Origin: Gammaproteobacteria bacterium | GTDB taxonomy: Bacteria; Pseudomonadota; Gammaproteobacteria; Nitrosococcales; Methylophagaceae | NCBI GenBank assembly: GCA_003645385.1 | Contig: QNEY01000076.1 | Span: 1 to 7,476 of the forward strand | Length of the DNA stretch: 7,476 nt | Reading direction: 5' to 3' | In this document: piece by piece, positions 1-5,623 of the stretch | How the letters are laid out: every line of letters starts with the position of its first letter | Position numbering within the stretch: position 1 is the stretch's first letter | Made by a program: the position numbers and the translations under genes | Notes under the pieces: generated by a model | The model's database searches: none | Seen by the model: the letters and a program-made list of their open reading frames with translations, nothing else | What the model was told of the DNA's origin: nothing

Positions 1-131
1 GCAATACAACGTAATACTGTTGACTTACCGGCACCGGATGGCCCTACTAGAGCTAATACTTCACCCTTTTCACAACGTAGTTCAACATCCAGTTTGGTCG
101 GACGTGATTGTTGTAATGATACCTGTAACAT
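1..131 (-). CDS. modC: Molybdate ABC transporter ATP-binding protein ModC, N-terminal fragment
   Basis: This is the 5' part of a gene that runs off the left edge; 43 full codons are visible. The start is ATG at 131-129, one base after the modB stop (TAG-A-ATG), so translation is probably coupled to modB; no strong Shine-Dalgarno sequence is seen. The visible protein begins MLQVSLQQS and contains a complete Walker A motif, GPSGAGKST, at residues 30-38, followed by VLRCI, as in ABC-transporter nucleotide-binding subunits. The motif shows only that this is an ABC ATPase; the molybdate assignment rests on its position behind modA and modB. In that family ModC is the cytoplasmic ATPase dimer that drives import through ModB. 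The signature motif, Walker B and any C-terminal MOP/TOBE domain lie outside the window, so intactness cannot be judged. Confidence 0.88.
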   Translation of the reverse strand, partial: MLQVSLQQSRPTKLDVELRCEKGEVLALVGPSGAGKSTVLRCI

Positions 132-132
132 T

Positions 133-804
133 CTAGAGCACCCTAGTGTTAGAACGATAGTGATTAAACGTATAAACCACACTTATTGTTATCAAGGCAA
201 CTACAAGTAATGTTAATGACATTGCTTGAGCTTGCTGATGGTCAAAAGCTAGAACACTGTCATAAATAGCAATCGATACCGTACGAGTCTCACCAGCAAT
301 ATTGCCACCAATCATCAACACCACACCAAACTCACCTAAGGTATGAGCAAAACTCAACACCATTGCGGTAATAATTCCGGGCCAAGCAAGTGGCAACTCA
401 ATTTTGAAAAATGTTTTCCACTTTGATAAACCACTGCACCATGCTGCTTCACGTATTTCTGGTGCAATTTGTTCGAGTGAACGCAACATCGGCTGTACTG
501 CAAAAGGTAAGCTGTAAATAATTGATGCAAACCATAAACCAACAAATGAAAAAGCTAAACTGTGTCCCGTTAATGTGACAAATAAACTGCCAAAGAAGCT
601 ATTGTTATCCATGCCCACCAGTAAAAAATAACCCAATACTGTAGGTGGAAGCACTAAGGGCAATGTAATAACAGCTTCGATAGTGCCACGCCCAGAGAAT
701 TTGGATTTTGCCAAGAAATAGGCAATAGCTAAACCAATAGGCAATAAACTCATGCTGGTCAATAATGCCAGCTTAATTGAAACCTCAAATGCCTGCCAAT
801 CCAT
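133..804 (-). CDS. modB: Molybdate ABC transporter permease ModB
   Basis: A 223-residue inner-membrane permease that forms the molybdate channel with the ModC ATPase. About five hydrophobic segments are visible, near residues 8-30, 43-65, 85-107, 142-165 and 194-213. The cytoplasmic EAA loop that contacts the ATPase is clear: EAA at 119-121, G at 125 and LP at 137-138. The following stretch, with LSFAHTLGEFGVVLMIGGN (about 150-168), is typical of ModB/CysT-type permeases, and the length is normal for ModB. The ATG at 804-802 is preceded by AGAG at 814-811, 6 bases upstream. The gene starts 13 bp after modA, whose TAA stop is followed in frame by a second TAA, and ends one base before modC. 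The neighbours make molybdate (or tungstate) more likely than sulfate as substrate. Confidence 0.95.
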   Translation of the reverse strand: MDWQAFEVSIKLALLTSMSLLPIGLAIAYFLAKSKFSGRGTIEAVITLPLVLPPTVLGYFLLVGMDNNSFFGSLFVTLTGHSLAFSFVGLWFASIIYSLPFAVQPMLRSLEQIAPEIREAAWCSGLSKWKTFFKIELPLAWPGIITAMVLSFAHTLGEFGVVLMIGGNIAGETRTVSIAIYDSVLAFDHQQAQAMSLTLLVVALITISVVYTFNHYRSNTRVL

Positions 805-817
805 TTATTTCTCTTTA

Positions 818-1561
818 TTAATCTACTAGAAAACCATGTTTTATGAAAATCATACGCGCCCTTTCTGTCTGAACAAACTTCAGAAACTGATCAGCATATT
901 CCGAAGCACCTCGAACTAATACCGCCTGTTGCGGCAAGGTTACATCAAGTTTAACAAACCGACCCAGTGACGCTAGTTGTGGTTGGATAATATGAGCATA
1001 CGGTACAAAACCGGCATCAACTGAGGTCGACAAAGAAAACTGTACCACTTGCGAAGCATTTTCAGCTATCAATAAATGTGGTTGGATCTGCTGCCAAATA
1101 CCTGCTTTTTCTAATTCAGAGCGTGCTGCTTGTCCATACGGTGCATATTTAGGATTTGCTATTGCTACTTTATTGAGCTTTCCTTGTTCTAATGCTGTTT
1201 TCAAACTGAGTAGACTATCATCAACGTCTAACAATGAATGGTTAGCAGCAAATAAAGCAAGTTGTGCTTGAGCGTACTCAACAACTTTACCTTCTGTGAA
1301 CTCGGCCTTGATTAATCTTTGTACATAGTCTGGATTAGCTGACAGAAACACCTCAAATGGTGCGCCATGTTGAATTTGTGTTGTTAAGGTACCTGATGCA
1401 GCATAACTGACAGCGAGCTGATAGCCTGTTTGTTGTTCGAATTCCTCAGCCAAAGCAGGTAATACATAGCGTAAATTAGTAGCAGCAGCAATACGGATAT
1501 CAGCTGCTTGTACCTGCACCACAGCACACACAAATATAAGACTAAACAAATATCTAAACAT
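818..1561 (-). CDS. modA: Molybdate ABC transporter periplasmic binding protein ModA
   Basis: A 247-residue periplasmic solute-binding protein that delivers molybdate/tungstate to ModBC. Residues 1-19 look like a Sec signal peptide: MFRYLFSLIFVCAVVQVQA, with a V-Q-A motif before a likely cut ahead of A20. No lipobox surrounds C12, so it is probably soluble. Family-type segments are AAATN (25-29), YAASGTLTTQI (53-63), GAPFEVFLSAN (66-76), ANPKYAPYG (135-143) and DAGFVPYA (182-189). After signal removal T28, N29 and S56 become residues 9, 10 and 37. As I recall, these are the oxyanion-binding positions of the Azotobacter vinelandii ModA structure rather than the Ser pair of E. coli ModA. The ATG at 1561-1559 has a good Shine-Dalgarno sequence (AAAGGA at 1572-1567, 5 bases away). 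It is the first gene of modABC, 69 bp after pnp and directly behind the pnp terminator. Confidence 0.94.
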   Translation of the reverse strand: MFRYLFSLIFVCAVVQVQAADIRIAAATNLRYVLPALAEEFEQQTGYQLAVSYAASGTLTTQIQHGAPFEVFLSANPDYVQRLIKAEFTEGKVVEYAQAQLALFAANHSLLDVDDSLLSLKTALEQGKLNKVAIANPKYAPYGQAARSELEKAGIWQQIQPHLLIAENASQVVQFSLSTSVDAGFVPYAHIIQPQLASLGRFVKLDVTLPQQAVLVRGASEYADQFLKFVQTERARMIFIKHGFLVD

Positions 1562-1566
1562 TTTTA

Positions 1567-1572
1567 TCCTTT
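1567..1572 (-). promoter_or_regulatory. modA ribosome binding site next to the pnp terminator
   Basis: On the minus strand AAAGGA lies 5 bases before the modA ATG and only 3 bases after the T6 run of the upstream hairpin. In any transcript that reads through the terminator, the stable hairpin would end 9 bases before this site, at the edge of an initiating ribosome's footprint. Confidence 0.8.
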
Positions 1573-1575
1573 CAC

Positions 1576-1602
1576 AAAAAAGCCCCGATGATCGGGGCTT
1601 TT
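1576..1602 (-). terminator. Intrinsic terminator after pnp (probably works in both directions)
   Basis: A perfect 7-bp GC-rich stem has arms GCCCCGA (1582-1588) and TCGGGGC (1592-1598) with a 3-base loop. Flanking A and T runs could extend the pairing. On the minus strand the stem is followed by six T residues (1581-1576), the classical Rho-independent layout, 33 bp beyond the pnp stop. On the plus strand it is followed by four T residues, so weaker termination that way is also possible. It should end most transcripts of the infB-pnp cluster. Confidence 0.9.
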
Positions 1603-1630
1603 AAGTTTACATCTTACTATTGACTAGTAT

Positions 1631-3724
1631 CTAGTCTGTGCTTTCTTCATTTACAGCTTTCATGCTTAAACGAATACGACCTTGACGATCAACTTCAAGC
1701 ACTTTCACTTTAATCGTATCGCCTTCAGACAATTTATCGCTAACATTCTCAACACGCTCTTCAGAGATTTGTGAGATGTGAACTAAGCCATCTTTACCAG
1801 GCAGAATCGTAACAAATGCACCGAAGTCCATTAATTTAGCAACTCGACCTTCATAAATTGTACCTACTTCAACTTCAGCAGTAATTTGCTCAATACGATG
1901 TAATGCATCTTGACCTGCATTGAAGTCTGACGAGAAGATCATCACAGTACCATCGTCTTGAATATCGATAACAGCACCTGTTTCTTCGGTCAAGGCACGG
2001 ATAGTAGCTCCACCTTTACCGATTACATCACGAATCTTATCAGCATTAATTTTAATAGTGATAATACGTGGTGCATATTCAGACATTTCTTCACGGTGTG
2101 ATGAAAGGTTAGCATTCATAGTTTCAAGAATAGTTAAACGACCATCACGTGCTTGTGCTAATGCAGTTCGCATGATTTCTTCGTTAATACCCTCAATCTT
2201 GATATCCATTTGAAGTGCTGTGATACCTTTTCCAGTACCTGCTACTTTAAAGTCCATATCACCCAAGTGATCTTCATCACCCAAGATATCAGTCAAAACA
2301 GCATAACCGCTATCTTCTTTAATCAAGCCCATTGCGATACCAGCAACAGGTGCTTTGATTGGAACACCAGCATCCATCAATGCCAAACTTGTACCACAGA
2401 CAGAAGCCATTGAACTTGAACCATTTGATTCAGTAATTTCTGACACTACACGAACAACGTATGGGAATTCTTCAGCAGATGGCATTACTGCTTGGATACC
2501 ACGTTTTGCTAATTTACCATGGCCAATTTCACGACGCTTTGGAGAGCCAACAAAACCTGTTTCACCCACACAGAATGGAGGGAAGTTATAGTGCAACATG
2601 AAACGATCCCGATATTCACCTTCAACTGCATCAATCATTTGTGCATCACGTTCAGCACCTAATGTTGCAACAACAATGGCTTGTGTTTCACCACGAGTAA
2701 ACAAAGCAGAACCATGAACACGAGGTAAGACTGTTGTTTCAACTGTCACCTGACGTACAGTCTTAGTATCACGACCATCAATACGAGGTTCACCCGCAAT
2801 GATTTTACCGCGAACCAATTCTTTTTCCAGTTTGGCGAACACACCTTTAACATCATCAGCAGACCAGTCAGATTCTTCACCTGCTAATGCTTCAACTGCC
2901 GCATTACGGACATCACCTAACTCTTCTATACGTTCCATTTTGTCACTGATCGCATAGGCTTTTTCAATGCCTGCATAAGCATTCGCTTTCACTTCATCGT
3001 AAACGTTGCCATCTTTTACTGGTGCAGACCAATCCCAAGCTTCTTTGCCCGCTTCTGCTTTTAAGTCATTAACTAACTTAATTGCTGATTGTAATTGCTC
3101 ATGACCAAACATTACTGAACCTAACATTACTTCTTCTGGCAATTCAGATGCTTCTGATTCAACCATCAATACCGCACTGTCAGTACCGGCAACAACTAAA
3201 TCTAATTCACTAGTTAATAACTGTTCTTTGCTTGGATTTAATACATATGAACCATCGATATAACCAACACGAGCACCAGCGATAGGGCCATTGAATGGGA
3301 TACCTGAAATAGCCAATGCTGCTGATGCACCAATCATTGCCGGAATATCAGGATCAATAGCTGGGTCTAATGCCACAACTGTTGCGATTACCTGAACTTC
3401 ATTCAAAAAACCTTTTGGGAATAATGGACGTAAAGGACGATCGATCAAACGACATGTCAATGTTTCTTTTTCAGAAGGACGACCTTCGCGTTTAAAGAAA
3501 CCACCCGGAATTTTACCTGCTGAGTATGTACGTTCTTGGTAATTAACAGTCAACGGGAAGAAGTCTTGACCCGGTTTAACATTCTTTTTACCAACAACGG
3601 TAACCATTACTGATGTTTCGCCCAAGCTGGCAATAACTGCACCACCTGCTTGACGTGCAATTTTTCCGGTTTCAAGACTTAAAATATGGTCGCCATATTG
3701 AACTGCCTTTTTTACTGAATTCAC
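1631..3724 (-). CDS. pnp: Polyribonucleotide nucleotidyltransferase (PNPase)
   Basis: A 697-residue phosphorolytic 3'-5' exoribonuclease, normally a homotrimer and degradosome partner in gammaproteobacteria. Domain order is canonical: first RNase PH-like domain (about 1-140), alpha-helical domain (about 150-300), second RNase PH-like domain (about 312-545), KH domain (about 553-612, GKGG at 569-572) and S1 domain (about 620-690). Catalytic-core residues are present: RR at 397-398, GSSS at 435-438, and D485, D491 and K493, matching E. coli D486, D492 and K494. The protein ends soon after the S1 domain, slightly shorter than the roughly 711-residue E. coli enzyme. The start is GTG (3724-3722), chosen because AAGGA lies 9 bases upstream, no in-frame ATG lies close upstream, and the N-terminus matches the family. 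It follows rpsO by 151 bp; the hairpin there suggests post-transcriptional autoregulation as known in E. coli, which is inference here. Confidence 0.98.
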   Translation of the reverse strand: MNSVKKAVQYGDHILSLETGKIARQAGGAVIASLGETSVMVTVVGKKNVKPGQDFFPLTVNYQERTYSAGKIPGGFFKREGRPSEKETLTCRLIDRPLRPLFPKGFLNEVQVIATVVALDPAIDPDIPAMIGASAALAISGIPFNGPIAGARVGYIDGSYVLNPSKEQLLTSELDLVVAGTDSAVLMVESEASELPEEVMLGSVMFGHEQLQSAIKLVNDLKAEAGKEAWDWSAPVKDGNVYDEVKANAYAGIEKAYAISDKMERIEELGDVRNAAVEALAGEESDWSADDVKGVFAKLEKELVRGKIIAGEPRIDGRDTKTVRQVTVETTVLPRVHGSALFTRGETQAIVVATLGAERDAQMIDAVEGEYRDRFMLHYNFPPFCVGETGFVGSPKRREIGHGKLAKRGIQAVMPSAEEFPYVVRVVSEITESNGSSSMASVCGTSLALMDAGVPIKAPVAGIAMGLIKEDSGYAVLTDILGDEDHLGDMDFKVAGTGKGITALQMDIKIEGINEEIMRTALAQARDGRLTILETMNANLSSHREEMSEYAPRIITIKINADKIRDVIGKGGATIRALTEETGAVIDIQDDGTVMIFSSDFNAGQDALHRIEQITAEVEVGTIYEGRVAKLMDFGAFVTILPGKDGLVHISQISEERVENVSDKLSEGDTIKVKVLEVDRQGRIRLSMKAVNEESTD

Positions 3725-3733
3725 TATTTCTGT

Positions 3734-3738
3734 TCCTT
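3734..3738 (-). promoter_or_regulatory. pnp ribosome binding site supporting the GTG start
   Basis: AAGGA on the minus strand lies 9 bases before a GTG codon, inside a purine-rich run. No ATG stands at a suitable distance, so this site decides the non-ATG start of pnp. Confidence 0.75.
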
Positions 3739-3784
3739 TCTTTTTCTACGGCTTATTCCGCAGTTAATTATTTAATTTCAAAAC

Positions 3785-3824
3785 AAATATGCCCCTGAAA
3801 CTATAAAGCTTCAGGGGCATATTT
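3785..3824 (-). terminator. Long hairpin between rpsO and pnp: attenuator/terminator and likely RNase III site
   Basis: The outer arms (3785-3799 and 3810-3824) are a perfect 15-bp inverted repeat with the core GCCCCTGAA/TTCAGGGGC. In the minus-strand RNA three more pairs (one G-U) can form inside, giving an 18-bp stem closed by a UUAU tetraloop. The stem is followed by an interrupted T run (GTTTTG), so it may end some transcripts after rpsO. It lies in the leader of pnp, about 60 bases before the GTG. In E. coli an RNase III-cleaved stem in the same gap mediates PNPase autoregulation; an equivalent role here is inferred from position and structure only. No internal pnp promoter was convincing. 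Confidence 0.75.
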
Positions 3825-3875
3825 TAAATGCTCAACCTGCAATCGATTAATGACGAAAGCATGATTAAAAAATTC

Positions 3876-4145
3876 TTAACGACGCAAGCCTAAGCTAGCA
3901 ATCAATTCACGGTAACGTGTGATATCTTTCTTTTTCAAATAATCCAACATTTTACGACGACCACTAACCATTTTTAATAGGCCTTGACGTGAATGATGGT
4001 CATGAATATTAGTTTTGAAGTGATCAGCAAGGTTTGTAATACGTGCTGTTAATAAAGCAACTTGTACTTCAGCCGAACCAGTATCGCCTTCAGAGCGCTG
4101 ATATTTACTGATTACCTCTTGTGTTTGTTCTATAGTTAATGACAT
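3876..4145 (-). CDS. rpsO: 30S ribosomal protein S15
   Basis: An 89-residue small-subunit protein that binds the central domain of 16S rRNA early in assembly. The length equals E. coli S15, and conserved stretches are obvious: TGSAEVQVALLTARI, DHHSRQGLLKMVSGRRKMLDYL and the C-terminal LGLRR. The reading frame stays open upstream to an ATG at 4172, which would add nine residues (MLHKSWSFL). I chose ATG 4145-4143 because its product starts MSLTIEQ like the family, and because GGAG lies 7 bases upstream, inside the extra codons. rpsO sits between truB and pnp, with its own candidate promoter and a structured leader. The leader suggests feedback control by S15, which is known in other bacteria but not proven by this sequence. 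Confidence 0.98.
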   Translation of the reverse strand: MSLTIEQTQEVISKYQRSEGDTGSAEVQVALLTARITNLADHFKTNIHDHHSRQGLLKMVSGRRKMLDYLKKKDITRYRELIASLGLRR

Positions 4146-4150
4146 TAAAA

Positions 4151-4184
4151 AACTCCAACTTTTGTGTAGCATTTGCTACGAGTT
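4151..4184 (-). promoter_or_regulatory. rpsO leader fold that can cover the ribosome binding site
   Basis: In the minus-strand RNA, AACTC (4184-4180) and GTAGC (4179-4175) form one continuous 5' strand. GTAGC pairs with GCTAC (4170-4166) around an AAAT loop. AACTC can pair with GAGTT (4155-4151), leaving a 10-base bulge (4165-4156). The GAGTT strand contains three of the four bases of the GGAG Shine-Dalgarno sequence (4156-4153), so the fold would mask it. This is a candidate S15 autoregulatory element. The pairings are read directly; the function is inferred. Confidence 0.45.
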
Positions 4185-4216
4185 AAATTCTGGAATAGCT
4201 CAGCCTGTTTGCGACC

Positions 4217-4233
4217 GAAAGATCCAACCTTTC
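4217..4233 (-). promoter_or_regulatory. Second hairpin in the rpsO leader
   Basis: In the minus-strand RNA GAAAGGU and AUCUUUC form a 7-bp stem, including one G-U pair, with a UGG loop. It lies just downstream of the candidate rpsO promoter and so near the 5' end of the predicted leader. Known S15 leader sites often use G-U/G-C pairs in a helix as the recognition point, so this stem could be part of such a site; that is speculative. Confidence 0.35.
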
Positions 4234-4243
4234 AAGAGCGGTA

Positions 4244-4272
4244 ATTTTACCGACTTTTTATTGTATAAACAA
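4244..4272 (-). promoter_or_regulatory. Candidate sigma70-type promoter for rpsO
   Basis: On the minus strand a -35-like TTGTTT (4272-4267; matches TTG of the consensus) is followed after exactly 17 bases by TAAAAT (4249-4244; five of six matches to TATAAT). Transcription would start near 4238 and give a leader of roughly 90 bases before rpsO. The -10 lies within a 6-bp inverted repeat, CGGTAA/TTACCG (4239-4252), which might be chance or an operator. The location agrees with the separate rpsO promoter known in E. coli. Confidence 0.5.
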
Positions 4273-4285
4273 GAGTTTCACTCTT
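4271..4285 (-). terminator. Weak hairpin at the end of truB
   Basis: AAGAGT and ACTCTT form a perfect 6-bp stem with a GAA loop, overlapping the truB stop codon and followed by GTTTATA. The stem is short, AT-rich and lacks a solid T run. At best it is a partial terminator or a 3'-end protecting structure before the rpsO promoter. Confidence 0.25.
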
Positions 4286-5204
4286 ATTCTGATAAAACAA
4301 ATACCCGTTTTGGTGCAACAATCCCCTGTTCCGACATTTCGCCCAGCCCAAGAAATTGTTTATTTAGATCAAACAATCTCACTTGTGCGCTTTCAAAGCT
4401 TTGATCAACATTTATAGTTTGGCCAAATCTTAAAGCTGTAACCATATCATCTGTAACAGAAATTGCAGGCCAACCTGGTAAAGCATCCTCTGTTGGTAGC
4501 AATATGGCATCCAGACTTTGTAAGCCTTGTTCGGCTATGTGTTCTAGCTGCTCAACTGTCACCGCCTGTTCTATCTGATAACCTGCAGCTGCCACACGGC
4601 GCAACATACTAACATGACCGCCACAGCCTAAATCCAGACTGATATCTTCTACCAATGTTCGAATATAAGTCCCTTTGCTACAATGTACATCAAGAGTAAA
4701 ACTATCAGCAGTCACTAATAATAATTGAATATTATAAATTGTAATTTGACGTGACTTACGCTCAACCTCAATACCTTGTCGAGCTAATTTATAAAGTGGT
4801 TGGCCTTGATATTTAAGGGCTGAAAACATCGGGGGAACTTGATCTTGTTCACCGGTAAACTTTGGAATCAGATCCAATAAATCCTGCTCAGTAAATTCTG
4901 GCACGGGGCTAGTAGTTAACACCTTACCGTCAGAATCACCACTGTCAGTTACCACACCTAACTGACACGTTACTTGATATTGCTTATCGGAATCTAATAG
5001 ATAGGAAGAGACCTTGGTGGCCTCACCTAAACAGATTGGCAACACACCTGTTGCCAGAGGATCTAGATTACCAGTATGACCCGCTTTTTTAGCATCAAAT
5101 AATCGTTTAACTTGTTGCAACACATGGTTTGAACTACGACCAGTTGGTTTATCAACAACAATTATGCCCGTTATATTCCGGCCTTTTTTATTGCGTCGTC
5201 CCAC
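4284..5204 (-). CDS. truB: tRNA pseudouridine(55) synthase TruB
   Basis: A 306-residue enzyme that isomerises U55 in the T-loop of elongator tRNAs. The catalytic motif GHTGNLDPLATG places the nucleophilic aspartate at residue 48, the same number as in E. coli. Also visible are Y76 in the KQYQV segment, the MFSALKYQGQPLYKLAR segment (126-142) and GTYIRTLVEDIS (178-189) with R182. The C-terminal ~70 residues fit the PUA-like RNA-binding domain. The start is GTG (5204-5202): a stop codon lies directly before it in frame, and the N-terminus (basic RRNKKGR, then GIIVVDKPTG) aligns with the E. coli protein without gaps. The ribosome binding site is poor (AGAG about 9 bases upstream). It begins 44 bp after rbfA and is probably co-transcribed with infB and rbfA. 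Confidence 0.98.
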   Translation of the reverse strand: MGRRNKKGRNITGIIVVDKPTGRSSNHVLQQVKRLFDAKKAGHTGNLDPLATGVLPICLGEATKVSSYLLDSDKQYQVTCQLGVVTDSGDSDGKVLTTSPVPEFTEQDLLDLIPKFTGEQDQVPPMFSALKYQGQPLYKLARQGIEVERKSRQITIYNIQLLLVTADSFTLDVHCSKGTYIRTLVEDISLDLGCGGHVSMLRRVAAAGYQIEQAVTVEQLEHIAEQGLQSLDAILLPTEDALPGWPAISVTDDMVTALRFGQTINVDQSFESAQVRLFDLNKQFLGLGEMSEQGIVAPKRVFVLSE

Positions 5205-5248
5205 TTAAGAAATCTCTACATAAATCATAAAGAGGTGTTATTGAAGTC

Positions 5249-5623
5249 TTAATCGTCTGTTGCTAGATCGGTATTTGCCTTGGCAATCAGCTCATCCATA
5301 TGAAAACCATGTTCCAATGATTTATCATAATGAAAGCGCAGTTCTGGAATATTACGTAGCTCAACTCGACCTGCTAAACGTCGTCTCAGAAAACCAGCAG
5401 CATGTGATAATCCTTGCAGGCATTCTTTAATATCTTGCTCAGATTCAGTTGTAGTCAATCGAGTTACATAGACTTTGGCATATTTCATATCAGAAGTAAC
5501 ATCAACATGAGACACTGTCACCATACCAACACGAGGGTCTGATACCTCATGCTGAATCATCTGCGCAAGTTCACGCATGATAAGTTCACCAATTCTGTTG
5601 GTTCGGCTAAATTCTCTTGCCAT
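5249..5623 (-). CDS. rbfA: 30S ribosome-binding factor A
   Basis: A 124-residue protein with a single KH-like fold that assists late maturation of the 16S rRNA 5' region and cold adaptation. Family features include the N-terminal REFSRTNRIGELIMRELAQMI helix, SDPRVGMVTVSHVDVTSDMKYAKVYV, and GFLRRRLAGRVELRNIPELRFHYD before a charged C-terminal tail. The ATG (5623-5621) shares its A with the last base of the infB stop (TAATG). No good Shine-Dalgarno sequence stands before it, the nearest purine stretch being GTGAAG about 11 bases upstream, so translation is probably coupled to infB. The product works on the same 30S particle as IF2 and S15. Confidence 0.97.
   Translation of the reverse strand: MAREFSRTNRIGELIMRELAQMIQHEVSDPRVGMVTVSHVDVTSDMKYAKVYVTRLTTTESEQDIKECLQGLSHAAGFLRRRLAGRVELRNIPELRFHYDKSLEHGFHMDELIAKANTDLATDD

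Noticed and set aside
1623..1635. Perfect inverted repeat ACTAG-TAT-CTAGT across the pnp stop codon.
   Set aside because: Arms of 5 bp with a 3-base spacer are expected by chance in AT-rich DNA, and nothing nearby suggests a binding site or an attachment site.
2210..2591. Plus-strand open frames inside pnp.
   Set aside because: They lie wholly antisense to the strongly conserved second RNase PH-like domain of pnp and lack start signals; they are by-products of its codon usage.
3835..3875. Possible pnp or small-peptide signals just after the rpsO stop (a T6 run and a 12-codon frame).
   Set aside because: The T run has no hairpin before it, and the short frame has no ribosome binding site and no recognisable product.
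4162..4404. Plus-strand open frame of 80 codons spanning the truB-rpsO gap.
   Set aside because: It starts with TTG, has no ribosome binding site, shows no family resemblance and mostly lies antisense to the 3' end of truB.
5205..5228. Seven-codon frame (ATG to TAA) on the minus strand whose stop directly abuts the truB GTG.
   Set aside because: It could be a reinitiation leader, but no Shine-Dalgarno sequence precedes its ATG and such short frames are common by chance.
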